Assembly: GCA_963788205.1 (NCBI GenBank)
Contig: CAWBGG010000009.1
Span: 1-64,000 of the forward strand
Direction: 5' to 3'
Length of the DNA: 64,000 nt
Origin: CAVVMA01 sp963788205
GTDB lineage: Bacteria > Desulfobacterota > Binatia > Binatales > Binataceae
Position numbers and translations under genes: made by a program. Of this stretch, positions 20,557-29,532 are shown piece by piece (position 1 is the first letter of the stretch; each line of letters starts with the position of its first letter). The notes under the pieces are model-generated. The model saw only the letters and a list, made by a program, of their open reading frames with translations, had not been told where the DNA came from and searched no databases.

Positions 20557-21336
20557 TCACTTTCCCTGCCATTTGGGCGGGCGTTTTTCGAGGAACGCCT
20601 TGGTGCCCTCGGCGCGATCGGCGCTCGCGAAAGCGATGCCGAAGGCTTCCTGCTCGAAACGCAGGCCCGCATCTTCCCCGACTGTCGCGGCGGCGCGCAG
20701 CGCCGCCTTCGCCTGACGCAGCGCAAGCGCCGATTTTGACGCGAGCTTCTCAGCCAGCGCCCGCGCCGCCGGCATCAACTCGCCCGGCGCGACGACTGCG
20801 TTGACCAGGCGCAATTCGAGCGCGGTCTTAGCGTCGATCATTTCGCCGGTCATCACCATTTCACGCGCCCGCACATGGCCGATTCGATGCGGCAATCGCT
20901 GTGTGCCGCCGAAGCCGGGAATCAGGCCGAGGTTGATCTCGGGCTGCCCGAAGCGCGCCTTTTCGCTCGCGACGATCAGATCGCAGGCCAGCGCCAGCTC
21001 CAGGCCGCCACCCAGAGCGAAGCCGTTGACCGCCGCGATCACCGGAATCGGCAAGTCCTCGAAGGTTTGCATCACGCGATGGCCCAGCCGCGAGAACTCC
21101 AACCCCTCGACCGCCGACATCGCTGCCATCGCGGCGATATCGGCGCCGGCCACGAAGGCACGGTCGCCCGCACCGGTAACGATCAAAACGCGGACGCCCG
21201 CGTCATGGCGCACGTCGCGCAGCACCTGCGCGATTTCTTCGAGCACGCGGCGGTCCAGAGCGTTCAGCGCCGCGGGCCGGTTGACGGTCAGGGTTGCGAT
21301 CGCGGCGTGATCAAAGATCAGATTCTTGAGTTCCAT
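20557..21336 (-). CDS. Enoyl-CoA hydratase/isomerase (crotonase) family protein
   Basis: 259 residues from ATG at 21336, chosen because GGAGG lies seven bases upstream; a longer frame reaching 21570 has no family similarity. Family motifs are ALNALDRRVLEE, GADIAAMAAM (CoA oxyanion hole), GFALGGGLELALACDL and GLIPGFGGTQRLPHRIG with catalytic-region residues in place. It probably hydrates enoyl-CoA in fatty-acid degradation, in keeping with the two acyl-CoA dehydrogenases elsewhere in the window. Exact substrate cannot be assigned. Confidence 0.92.
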   Translation of the reverse strand: MELKNLIFDHAAIATLTVNRPAALNALDRRVLEEIAQVLRDVRHDAGVRVLIVTGAGDRAFVAGADIAAMAAMSAVEGLEFSRLGHRVMQTFEDLPIPVIAAVNGFALGGGLELALACDLIVASEKARFGQPEINLGLIPGFGGTQRLPHRIGHVRAREMVMTGEMIDAKTALELRLVNAVVAPGELMPAARALAEKLASKSALALRQAKAALRAAATVGEDAGLRFEQEAFGIAFASADRAEGTKAFLEKRPPKWQGK

Positions 21337-21382
21337 CGGCGCGCCTCCGCAGATGCGAGCGTCGCCGCAGCCGCGTGCGATG

Positions 21383-21745
21383 TCAAGCCGGATTGGGCAA
21401 ATCCGCAGGCAATCGGAAGGACCCGTCCGGCTCGGATGGGAAATCGACCACGCGCGTGACGGCGTCGAGATTGAGCGGACCGTAGAGATGGGGGAAGCGC
21501 CCGTCGCGGCGTTCGCCGGGCGCCATCGCGGGCGCCTCGTATCGAAGCGGCGCGGCGAGACGATGCTCATCGATGCAGAGCACGACCAAATCGCTCTGCC
21601 CGCGAAAGAATTGGTTGGCGGTATCGAGCAGTTGATCGCGCGTGGAGCAGTGGATGAATCCCTCGGCGCGCAACGTCGGCGGCGCGTATTCGCCGCGCCG
21701 CCGCGCGTCGCTCCATTCGGCTCGCCTGACGATATGCAAGATCAT
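21383..21745 (-). CDS. DUF952 family protein
   Basis: 120 residues with the DUF952 hallmarks FIHCSTRDQLLDTANQFF and FPHLYGPLNLDAV. The domain is related in fold to ADP-ribosyl-cyclising or glutathione-type enzymes in some databases, but no activity is established. It lies 46 bases upstream of the crotonase gene on the same strand and could be cotranscribed with it. Confidence 0.85.
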   Translation of the reverse strand: MILHIVRRAEWSDARRRGEYAPPTLRAEGFIHCSTRDQLLDTANQFFRGQSDLVVLCIDEHRLAAPLRYEAPAMAPGERRDGRFPHLYGPLNLDAVTRVVDFPSEPDGSFRLPADLPNPA

Positions 21746-21896
21746 CTCGTCGCGATCATCCCATCACGGCAGGACTTCGATTTAATGACGTTGAATGGGG
21801 CTCCCTGGAATCTACCAAACGATACCATTTGACGTCATTCTGAGCGCAGCGAAGAATCTCACACCACCCACCTTCGCCGGACCGCAAGCGCAGGAG

Positions 21897-22076
21897 TCAG
21901 CCCAGTTGCTTTTCAATTTCGGCACGGGTTTCTTCGACCTGGATGAAGTCCTGAAAGTCGAAGAAGAGTTCGCAGTCCTTGCCTTCGTGTCCGTCGTCCA
22001 CTTCGCGGATATAAAAAACGCGCGCGGAATTCACCAGAATCGGACCCTTTTTCTTGTGCGTCAGCCTGAGCCACAT
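21897..22076 (-). CDS. Small conserved-looking protein, FlbD-like shape
   Basis: 59 residues from ATG at 22076 (a TTG at 22118 in frame would add 14). The sequence MWLRLTHKKKGPILVNSARV followed by FYIREVDDG and a C-terminal FQDFIQVEETRAEIEKQL has the strand pattern of small FlbD-like proteins (a hydrophobic strand, an IxVN-type turn, then a final VxE). GGAGG lies 11 bases before the ATG. It sits 57 bases after glpX on the same strand. The similarity is by eye and weak. Confidence 0.55.
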   Translation of the reverse strand: MWLRLTHKKKGPILVNSARVFYIREVDDGHEGKDCELFFDFQDFIQVEETRAEIEKQLG

Positions 22077-22133
22077 CTTCTCGCACACCTCCACTGAGTC
22101 CCTGCTGGTAGTGACCAACCAGGAACGCGCGAA

Positions 22134-23087
22134 TCAATATTCGGGCTTGAAGTCGAAGTGATGGACTGCCTCGATGAAGCGGATGGTGCGGGTCTTCGAG
22201 CGCATCACCACGCTGTTGGTCATCGCGCCGCCGGAGAAGAAGCGCACGCCGCGCAGGTAGTCGCCGGTGGTCACGCCGGTCGCGGCGAACGTAACGTTGT
22301 CGCCGGCCAGCTCTTCGAGCGTATAGCGCCGCTTCAGGTCGAGGATTCCGGAGGCGAGGCAGGCTTCCGATTCCTCCTCATTGCGTGGCACGAACCGGCA
22401 TTGCATCTCGCCGCCCGCCGAGCGGATCGCCGCGGCGGCCAGCACTCCCTGATGTGCCCCGCCGACGCCGATCAGCAGATCGATCTCGCTCTCCACGCGG
22501 GTGGTCGCGACTGCGGCCGAGAGGTCGCCGGCTGAAAGCAGCTTGATTCCCGCGCCGGCCTTGCGCACTTCGCCGATCAGCTTTTCGTGGCGCGGGCGAT
22601 CGAGGATCGCGACGCGCAAGTCCTCGACATAGACATTTTTGGCGTCGGCGAGCGCGCACAGATTCTCGGTCGGCGAACGACCGAGATCGATCACGCCGCG
22701 TCCGACCGGGCCGCACGCGATCTTGTCCATGTAGGTGTCGGGGCATCGCAGCAGTTTGCCGCGTTCGGCAAGCGCGACGCACGAAAGCGAGTTCGGCCCG
22801 CCGGTCGCGCAGATCAGGGTACCCTCGAGCGCGTCGAGCGCAACGTCAACCGTGGGGCCGGCGCCGGTGCCGACGATCTCGTTGGTGTAGAGGATTTCGA
22901 CGGTGCCTTGCTCGCCTTCGCCGATCACAATCGTGCCGTCGATCGGGATCGAGTTGAGCACCTTGCGCATCGCCTCGCACGCGCTGTGCTCGGCCATCCG
23001 CTCGTCGCCCTTGCCGATAAACCGCGAGGCCGCCAGCGCCGCCGCTTCGGTCGCGCGGACTGCCTCGAGGGCGAGATTTCGATCCAT
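22134..23087 (-). CDS. glpX: Fructose-1,6-bisphosphatase class II
   Basis: 317 residues from ATG at 23087, which has GGGGGAA five bases upstream. Removes the 1-phosphate of fructose 1,6-bisphosphate in gluconeogenesis. Recognised by the GlpX sequence pattern: MDRNLALEAVRATEAAALAAS, IVIGEGEQG, the metal-site region VALDALEGT, KIACGP and the C-terminal TGVTTGDYLRGVRFF. It is 13 bases after the ApgM-family gene and is probably the distal gene of the alaC-hom-thrC unit. Confidence 0.95.
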   Translation of the reverse strand: MDRNLALEAVRATEAAALAASRFIGKGDERMAEHSACEAMRKVLNSIPIDGTIVIGEGEQGTVEILYTNEIVGTGAGPTVDVALDALEGTLICATGGPNSLSCVALAERGKLLRCPDTYMDKIACGPVGRGVIDLGRSPTENLCALADAKNVYVEDLRVAILDRPRHEKLIGEVRKAGAGIKLLSAGDLSAAVATTRVESEIDLLIGVGGAHQGVLAAAAIRSAGGEMQCRFVPRNEEESEACLASGILDLKRRYTLEELAGDNVTFAATGVTTGDYLRGVRFFSGGAMTNSVVMRSKTRTIRFIEAVHHFDFKPEY

Positions 23088-23100
23088 CGATGTTCCCCCG

Positions 23101-24348
23101 CTAGCTCCCGGCTTTGGGAAGCTCCCGGCCAAAGAGCGATTCGATCAGCCGATATCCGTCGCGCACCAGCACGCCGGTTCGAGCCGCGTCGGCTTCGGTG
23201 TAACGCCGCGGAGCGCTCGACCCGCCGCCGACGCGGCCGCCCCCGGCGCGGCTGGTGAGAATAGCAAACGGGACGGCTTCGCTCGAATGGGTTTTGAGCT
23301 TGCAGGGCGTGGGATGGTCCGGCATCAGGAGGATCGCAAATTCACCCAGCGCCGGCAGCCTCGCCAGCATCGGACCGATGATCAACTCGTCGATACGCTC
23401 GATCGCCTCCTTCTTTAGGTCGGCGCGGCCCATGTGGCCGGCCTCGTCGGGCGCCTCGATATGGAGCAGCAGAAAGTCGCGCGACTTGAGCGATTCCAGC
23501 CCGTAGCGCGCCTTGGCGGCGTAGTCGGTATCGAGAAAGCCGGTGGCGCCCGGCACGTTGATTCGATGGAGCCCGGCGAGCCGGCCCAGCCCGTTGACCA
23601 GATCGACCGCCGAGATCACCGCGCCCTCGACACCGAAGCGATCTTTCAGCGTCGGCACCGCCGGACGCAGCCCCTGGCCCCAGAACCAGATCGAGGTCGC
23701 CTCGGGCTTGCCGGCTTCGCGGCGCGCGCGGTTCACCGGATGGTCGCGCAGGATCGCCGCGGCCTTGTCGATCAGATCCCGCATCCGCTCGCCGCCCTCG
23801 CCGACCGGCAGATGCGGCTTGATCGGCTTGCCGGTGATGTCGTGCGGCGGCGTGAGCTGCGTGGTCGTGATGCCGTCGCGCCAGATCATCAGATGGCGAT
23901 AGCTGACGCCGTTGAAGAATTCGATTCCGCCGCCTGAAAGGCGCGCGGAAATATCCTTGACGATCGCGGCGGCTTCGTCGCTGGTGATATGCCCGGCGGT
24001 GAAGTCGCGCATCACCGGCTCGCCGCCTTCGCCCTGCGCGATCGTAACCAGGTTCATCCGGAACGCGACGTCGCGCGGGCCCATCTCGATACCCATGCTC
24101 GCCGCTTCGATCGGCGCGCGCCCGGTGTGATAGCGCGCCGGGTCGTAACCGAGCATCGTCATGGTGCCAACGTCGCTGCCCGACGGCATTCCCTCAGGGA
24201 TAGTCGCGACTAGGCCCAGCTCGCCGCGCGTCGCGAGCGAATCCATGTTGGGCTTGCGCGCCGCCTCGAGGGGCGTCTTGCCGCCGAGCTCGTCGCACGG
24301 CCAATCCGCCATCCCGTCGCCGTGGATAATCAGGTATTTCACTGTCAT
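23101..24348 (-). CDS. ApgM-family protein, proposed homoserine kinase
   Basis: 415 residues from ATG at 24348. The alkaline-phosphatase-like metalloenzyme core is visible: IIHGDGMADWP at the N-terminus, the nucleophile region PSGSDVGTMTMLGYDP, YHTGRAPIEAAS, LLHIEAPDEAGHMG and LLMPDHPTPCKLKTHS. Automatic annotation would say cofactor-independent phosphoglycerate mutase. The gene sits between thrC (four-base overlap, ATGA-like) and glpX in an alaC-hom-thrC cluster, with no ThrB in view. Members of this family in such a context have been proposed to be the homoserine kinase that fills the threonine pathway. I favour that role, but mutase activity cannot be excluded from sequence. Confidence 0.85.
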   Translation of the reverse strand: MTVKYLIIHGDGMADWPCDELGGKTPLEAARKPNMDSLATRGELGLVATIPEGMPSGSDVGTMTMLGYDPARYHTGRAPIEAASMGIEMGPRDVAFRMNLVTIAQGEGGEPVMRDFTAGHITSDEAAAIVKDISARLSGGGIEFFNGVSYRHLMIWRDGITTTQLTPPHDITGKPIKPHLPVGEGGERMRDLIDKAAAILRDHPVNRARREAGKPEATSIWFWGQGLRPAVPTLKDRFGVEGAVISAVDLVNGLGRLAGLHRINVPGATGFLDTDYAAKARYGLESLKSRDFLLLHIEAPDEAGHMGRADLKKEAIERIDELIIGPMLARLPALGEFAILLMPDHPTPCKLKTHSSEAVPFAILTSRAGGGRVGGGSSAPRRYTEADAARTGVLVRDGYRLIESLFGRELPKAGS

Positions 24349-25481
24349 TCCGACTCCAGCGCGCTGGCGATCTTGTCGAGGTCGGGCTCGACCACGATGG
24401 TGTTGCTCAAATTCTTGAGCGCGGTGTCGGGATCCTTCAGGCCGTGGCCGGTGAGCGTGCATACCACGGTCGATCCCGGCTTAAGATCGCCGCTGGCGCT
24501 GTACTTGAGCGCGCCGGCGACTGAAGCGGCCGAGGCCGGTTCAGCGAAAATCCCCTGCGCCGCGATGAGCCGATAGGCGGCCAGAATTTCGGCGTCGGTG
24601 ACCGAATCGATCACGCCGCTGGACTCGTCGCGTGCGCTCGCCGCCTGCTTCCAGCTCGCCGGATTGCCGATCTTGATCGCGGTCGCGACCGTCTTGGGAT
24701 CATCGATAGGATGGCCGCGGACGATGGGCGCGGAGCCTTCCGCCTGATAGCCCATCATCCGCGGCAATCGCGAGCTGAGCCCGTGCTGCAAGTATTCGCG
24801 ATAGCCGGCCCAGCAGGCCGTGATATTACCGGCGTTGCCGACCGGCAGAAAATGATACGCCGGAGCGTCGCCGAGTTGATCGCAAATCTCGAACGCGGCG
24901 GTCTTCTGCCCGGCGATCCGATCGGGATTGATGCTGTTGACCAGCCGGATCCGGATCGGATCGCGCTCGGCGAGGTCGCGCACCATCTTGAGGCAGATGT
25001 CGAAGTTGCCGATTACCTCGACCACGCGCGCTCCATGCATCACGCTCTGGGAGAGCTTGCCGAGCGCGGTCGCGCCCTTGGGAATCAGCACGAAGGCGCG
25101 CAGTCCGGCGCGGCCCGCGTACGCTGCGGCCGAGGCCGCGGTGTTCCCGGTTGAAGCGCAAATCACCGCCCGGGCGCCTTCGCCCAGCGCCTTGCTGATT
25201 GCGACCGTCATCCCCCGGTCCTTGAACGATCCGGTCGGATTGACGCCGTCGTACTTCAGGTAGACTTTTATATCGTGGCCGAGCCGCCGGGCCAGTTCGG
25301 GACTTTCGATCAGCGGGGTGTTGCCCTCATTCAGGGTTACGACCGGTGTGTCGGCGCTGACCGGCAAAAAGCGCCGGTAGTGCTCGATCAGTCCAGGCCA
25401 TCGCGTGAGGCGTGGCGGCTGCGGCGCTGTGTCTGCGCTGGAGCGCGCGGCCTTGATCTTGCGGACCGGCTTGGTGCTCAA
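24345..25481 (-). CDS. thrC: Threonine synthase
   Basis: 378 residues. PLP enzyme that turns O-phosphohomoserine into threonine. The Schiff-base lysine lies in PTGSFKDRGMTVAISKA (about residue 84), with ICASTGNTAASAAAYAGRAG forming the phosphate-binding loop region and PVGNAGNITACWAGYREY following. The length and order match class-1 type ThrC. It overlaps hom by four bases upstream and the proposed homoserine kinase by four bases downstream, so translation is likely coupled. Confidence 0.96.
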   Translation of the reverse strand: MSTKPVRKIKAARSSADTAPQPPRLTRWPGLIEHYRRFLPVSADTPVVTLNEGNTPLIESPELARRLGHDIKVYLKYDGVNPTGSFKDRGMTVAISKALGEGARAVICASTGNTAASAAAYAGRAGLRAFVLIPKGATALGKLSQSVMHGARVVEVIGNFDICLKMVRDLAERDPIRIRLVNSINPDRIAGQKTAAFEICDQLGDAPAYHFLPVGNAGNITACWAGYREYLQHGLSSRLPRMMGYQAEGSAPIVRGHPIDDPKTVATAIKIGNPASWKQAASARDESSGVIDSVTDAEILAAYRLIAAQGIFAEPASAASVAGALKYSASGDLKPGSTVVCTLTGHGLKDPDTALKNLSNTIVVEPDLDKIASALESE

Positions 25482-26803
25482 AGGTTCTCCTCGATGCGGA
25501 TAAAAGCCGGGGCTACGCCGACCAGCCTGCGCTGGCGGATAGCGGCGAGCGCGCGTTTGAGGTTGCGCTCGCGCGCCTGATGGGTTCGCATTATAATCGG
25601 CACGGTTCGCACTGCGTCACGTCCCTGCTGAATCACGGTGGCGATCGAAATTCCGTTGCGTCCCAGCACCGAGGCGATCGCGCCCAGCACGCCCGGCTTA
25701 TCGGCCGCCATGAAGCGCAGGTAATACTCGCATACCACGTCGTCCATCGGCTTGACACGGGCGCGCTTGATCGATCGCACCGGGAATCCCAGCGCATGGC
25801 GGCGAACGGACTTTCCGTCGCGGGCCCAGAGTCGCTCGCGCGCGATCTCCAGCACGTCGGCGATCACCGCGGTCGCGGTCGGCATCCGGCCCGCTCCCAG
25901 GCCGTAATACATGCTCGAACCGAGCGCCTCACCATTTATATAGATCGCGTTGAAGGCGCCGCCCACTGAGGCCAGCAGATGGCGTTTCGGGACCATCGTG
26001 GGATGCACCCGCGCCTCGATTCCGCCGTCGTCGTCTTTTGCGATCGCGAGCAGCTTGATCGCGTAGCCCAACTCGCGGGCATAGGCGATATCGGCCTGCG
26101 TGACGGCCGAGATTCCCTCAGTATGCACCTGTGAGGGCTTGAGCAGCGCGCCGAAGGCGAGCGCCACCAGCAGGCAGAGCTTGTGCGCGGCGTCGTGGCC
26201 TTCGATATCAAGCGTCGGATTCGCCTCGGCCAGGCCGTCGCGCTGGGCCTGTCTTAGCGCGTCGCCAAAATCGATCGCGTGCTCGCTCATCGTGCTGAGA
26301 ATGAAATTGCAGGTGCCGTTGACGATCCCGTGAACCGCGCGTTGCCTGTCACCGGCGAGCGCTTGGGTGAGCGTGCGGATAATCGGGATACCGCCGCCGA
26401 CGCTGGCCTCGAAGCCGACCGCGCGCCCGGCGCGGTCGGCGGCGCGGAATAGCTCTTCGGCATGTTCGGCGAGCATCGCCTTGTTGGCGCTGATCACGTC
26501 CTTGCCGGTTTCGAGCGCCTTGAGCAGCAGCGTGCGCGCCGGCTCATGGCCGCCGAACAGCTCGATTATGATGTCGATATCGGGACGCGCGACCAGCGCC
26601 GCCGGATCGGTCGTGATCAGCGCTTCGGTCAGGCCGACCGACGGATCGGGCGCGACGATTTTGTCGGCGACGCCCGCCAGCTCGAGCGGCGCGCCCAGCT
26701 TATTCGCCAGCATCGCGCGGTTTTCGCGCAACAGCCGCAACACTCCCGTGCCGATAACGCCCCGGCCGAGCAAACCGATTCGGATGGGCTCTGGGCGCTG
26801 CAC
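25478..26803 (-). CDS. hom: Homoserine dehydrogenase
   Basis: 441 residues. Reduces aspartate semialdehyde to homoserine. N-terminal Rossmann motif GLLGRGVIGTGVLRLL, the catalytic-domain texts FEASVGGGIPIIRTL and VNGTCNFILSTM, and a C-terminal ACT domain (YYLRFMAADKPGVLGAIASVLG) that normally binds threonine for feedback control. It is 24 bases after the aminotransferase and overlaps thrC by four bases. Confidence 0.96.
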   Translation of the reverse strand: MQRPEPIRIGLLGRGVIGTGVLRLLRENRAMLANKLGAPLELAGVADKIVAPDPSVGLTEALITTDPAALVARPDIDIIIELFGGHEPARTLLLKALETGKDVISANKAMLAEHAEELFRAADRAGRAVGFEASVGGGIPIIRTLTQALAGDRQRAVHGIVNGTCNFILSTMSEHAIDFGDALRQAQRDGLAEANPTLDIEGHDAAHKLCLLVALAFGALLKPSQVHTEGISAVTQADIAYARELGYAIKLLAIAKDDDGGIEARVHPTMVPKRHLLASVGGAFNAIYINGEALGSSMYYGLGAGRMPTATAVIADVLEIARERLWARDGKSVRRHALGFPVRSIKRARVKPMDDVVCEYYLRFMAADKPGVLGAIASVLGRNGISIATVIQQGRDAVRTVPIIMRTHQARERNLKRALAAIRQRRLVGVAPAFIRIEENL

Positions 26804-26827
26804 GTTAAACCCAAGCCGCTTGCGGGT

Positions 26828-28030
26828 TCAGGCCACCGCCGCGCCGCGGCCTTTCACACCGTGCGCCAGCGCATGACGAATTCCGCGGATCGCCTGGCGG
26901 GTGCGATGCTCGTTCTCGATCAGCGCGAAGCGGACGAAGCCGTCGCCGTCGGCGCCGAAGCCGACGCCGGGCGAGACCGCGACCTTGGCTTCGGCGAGCA
27001 GGAACTTGGCGAATTCGAGCGAGCCCATCGCGCGATACGGCTCGGGAATCGGCGCCCATACGAACATCGTGGCGCGCGGCCGGGCGACCGGCCATCCCGA
27101 GCGGTCCAGCCCGTCGATCAGCGTATCGCGGCGGCGGCGGTAGGTCTCGGTGATCTCGGCCACGCAGTCTTGCGGCCCGTTGAGCGCTGCGATCGCCGCC
27201 ACCTGCACCGGCGCGAACATCCCGTAGTCAAAGTACGATTTGAGCCGCGCCAGCGCGCCGATCATTTCGCGATTGCCGACCGCGAAACCCACCCGCCATC
27301 CCGGCATGTTGTAGCTCTTGGACAAGGTGAAGAACTCCACGCCGATTTCCCGGGCGCCCGCCACCTGCATCATCGAGGGCGCCTGGTAGCCGTCGAAGCA
27401 GAGGTCGGCGTAGGCGAAATCGTGCGCGACCAGAATCTCGTTCTCGCGCGCGAACGCGACCACTTTTTTCATGAAGGCCAGATCGACCGTCGCGGTGGTC
27501 GGGTTATGCGGGAAATTCATGATCAGGAACTTGGGCCGCGGCCAGCATCGGCTGACGATACTGGTCATCTCGTCGAAGAACTGCTCGGCGCTGCCGCTGA
27601 GCGGCACACCCTGCACCTGCGCGCCCGCGATTACGCATCCGTACTGATGGATCGGGTAGGTCGGCGTCGGCGCGAGCGCCACGTCGCCCTGATCGAGGAT
27701 CGCGAGCGTGAGATGGGCGATACCCTCCTTCGAGCCGATCGTGACGATCGCCTCGCTGTCGGGATCGAGCTCCACGCCGTAACGGCGCTTGTACCAATCG
27801 GTGATCGCCAGCCGCAGCTTGTAGACTCCGCGCGAGACCGAATAGCGATGGTTGGGCGGCTTGGTAGCCGCCTCGATCAGCTTGTTGACGATATGCGGCG
27901 GCGTGGGCTCGTCGGGATTTCCCATCCCGAAATCGATAATGTCCTCGCCGGCGCGCCGCGCTTTGAGGCACAGTTCGCCGATCGCGTTGAAGACGTATGG
28001 CGGCAGCCGCTTGATCCTGGGAAAGTCCAT
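26828..28030 (-). CDS. alaC: Class I/II aminotransferase, AlaC-like
   Basis: 400 residues. PLP-dependent fold type I enzyme; the cofactor lysine is in TLSKSYNMPGWRVGF, with MNFPHNPTTATVD and the C-terminal FVRFALIENEHRTRQAIRGI. The sequence style (IDFGMGNPDEPTPPHIV near the N-terminus) matches the glutamate-pyruvate aminotransferase AlaC and related enzymes commonly found just upstream of hom. It is the first gene of the minus-strand amino-acid cluster. A role as aspartate aminotransferase feeding the same pathway is a possible alternative. Confidence 0.88.
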   Translation of the reverse strand: MDFPRIKRLPPYVFNAIGELCLKARRAGEDIIDFGMGNPDEPTPPHIVNKLIEAATKPPNHRYSVSRGVYKLRLAITDWYKRRYGVELDPDSEAIVTIGSKEGIAHLTLAILDQGDVALAPTPTYPIHQYGCVIAGAQVQGVPLSGSAEQFFDEMTSIVSRCWPRPKFLIMNFPHNPTTATVDLAFMKKVVAFARENEILVAHDFAYADLCFDGYQAPSMMQVAGAREIGVEFFTLSKSYNMPGWRVGFAVGNREMIGALARLKSYFDYGMFAPVQVAAIAALNGPQDCVAEITETYRRRRDTLIDGLDRSGWPVARPRATMFVWAPIPEPYRAMGSLEFAKFLLAEAKVAVSPGVGFGADGDGFVRFALIENEHRTRQAIRGIRHALAHGVKGRGAAVA

Positions 28031-28150
28031 CGTTGCTATAGCCCCGTCCTGGGTCTGCTGCTCGCAGAGCAGGCTCCTATTTTGTAACTGAGTGATCGCC
28101 CTTGGCGCTAGTAGGACCTAATCTCCCCCTCCATGCTGGAAAGCGACGGC

Positions 28151-29407
28151 TCACTTAGCCGCGCCGACTGCTACGCGCGCTTCGCCGGCGCCCGGGCGGA
28201 GCGCCCAATAGCAGGCCGCCGAGCCGAGCGTGATGAAGCCCGCGACCTGCCATCCGAATGGAATCCCGTAGGCGTCGGCCAGCCATCCGCCGATCAGCGC
28301 GCCGATCGATCCGCCGAGCGTGGCCAGCGTGCTGTTGAACGACATCATGGTGGCGCGATCGCCGGAACTGAATTGCTCGTTCATCCAGCTTTGCGCCAGC
28401 GGACCCATCGCGCCCGTGCATAGATTCATCGCGAACAGAATCGCCAGCGCGAAGTCGGGCCGGCTGCCGCCGGCGCCGGCCATGAACAGCAGCACGGCTG
28501 CTGATACCACCAGCGCGCTGAGCGCGCGGTTGCGTCCGGACTCCTCGCCTTTGAGGCGGACGACCGCTTCGGCGCCGATCAGCCGCGCAATCGCGAGGAG
28601 GCACCAGATCCATCCGATGATCCAGACGCCGACGCCATAGCTCTGGTTGAAGAAGACCGGCCATTCCACCCACAACGGTGCCCACGCCAGGGTCTGAATC
28701 GCACCGGCCGTCGCGAGCATCAGGACGGTCCGATGCCGGAAGCCCTGGCGCAAACCCTCGGCCACCCGCCGCGAGATCATCGCAGGGAACGCACGCACCT
28801 CGACGTGCGCCGTGCGCGGCTTCTCACCGCGCATCAGAAAAGCGCCGATCACGCCGCTCAGCAGATAGCCCGCAGCGCCGAGCAGCCACGGCCACGCGAT
28901 ATTGATGTTGGCGACATGCGACCCGATCAGCGCCGAGATCATGAAGCCGACCGTCGAGAGCTGCGATACGCGCGAGAACAGCCGGTCCTTCACGCCGTCG
29001 AAACCCGCATGGTCCAGCGCGTCAACACCCCAGGCGTCGATCGCGCCGTTGCAGAACGTTGTGCCGATCCCGTCGATCATTTCGGCGATCAGGAACATCA
29101 AGTAGCGATGCGAGAAAAAGTAGACCATGAAGGCCGCGCAGCGCCCGGCGCATCCGAGCAGGAACGAGCGGCGCCGGCCCAGCGCGTCGGCGAACGCGCC
29201 GGTCGGCACGTCGGTCAGAAACGTGACCGCAAAGTAAGTCGCGAGCACGCTGTTGGTCTGGAACTGGTTGAGCCCCCGCGCGCGCAGGAAGAGCGGATAG
29301 ATTCCGAACAAAAAGCCGCCCGCGAACGCATACGACCACCACACCCCATAGTAGCGGCGGGTGATGGATTGAATCGTCAGATGCTGGCTGTCGTTCCGCT
29401 CGCTCAT
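28151..29407 (-). CDS. MFS transporter
   Basis: 418 residues with twelve predicted spans. The start ATG at 29407 is preceded by GGAGA at good spacing; an open frame extends to 29572 but would run through the terminator hairpin. The A-loop signature appears as GAFADALGRRRSFLLG between spans 2 and 3, with the typical N- and C-half symmetry. Substrate unknown. The gene is preceded by a structured leader with an intrinsic terminator, which points to control by attenuation. Confidence 0.88.
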   Translation of the reverse strand: MSERNDSQHLTIQSITRRYYGVWWSYAFAGGFLFGIYPLFLRARGLNQFQTNSVLATYFAVTFLTDVPTGAFADALGRRRSFLLGCAGRCAAFMVYFFSHRYLMFLIAEMIDGIGTTFCNGAIDAWGVDALDHAGFDGVKDRLFSRVSQLSTVGFMISALIGSHVANINIAWPWLLGAAGYLLSGVIGAFLMRGEKPRTAHVEVRAFPAMISRRVAEGLRQGFRHRTVLMLATAGAIQTLAWAPLWVEWPVFFNQSYGVGVWIIGWIWCLLAIARLIGAEAVVRLKGEESGRNRALSALVVSAAVLLFMAGAGGSRPDFALAILFAMNLCTGAMGPLAQSWMNEQFSSGDRATMMSFNSTLATLGGSIGALIGGWLADAYGIPFGWQVAGFITLGSAACYWALRPGAGEARVAVGAAK

Positions 29408-29532
29408 CACAGTCTCCAAAAAGAAAAAGCCCCGAGCCGTCAAGCTCGGGGCTTTTTCACGCCGAGTTCCTGGCTTCGTTTTAACCGCTGGCTTTCGCCG
29501 GCGTACCGGCTCCCTTGGTAGCTGAACTCGAC
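29408..29532 (-). promoter_or_regulatory. Structured 5' leader of the MFS gene, riboswitch-like
   Basis: In the minus-strand RNA a 9-bp stem pairs 29524-29532 with 29461-29469 and encloses about 54 bases that contain a GAAA-capped hairpin. It is followed at once by the terminator at 29418-29452 and then by the ribosome site and ATG. The 3' arm of the outer stem (CTCGG) can also pair with CCGAG of the terminator's first arm, so the two folds compete, as in transcription-attenuating riboswitches. I do not match it to a known class. Confidence 0.45.
29418..29452 (-). terminator. Intrinsic terminator upstream of the MFS start codon
   Basis: A perfect 9-bp stem (GCCCCGAGC with GCTCGGGGC) with a six-base loop, followed on the minus strand by TTTTTCTTTTT. 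It lies just before the GGAGA ribosome site and 11 bases from the MFS ATG, so it would stop transcription before the gene is reached. It is weaker in the plus direction (TTTTTCAC). Confidence 0.8.
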
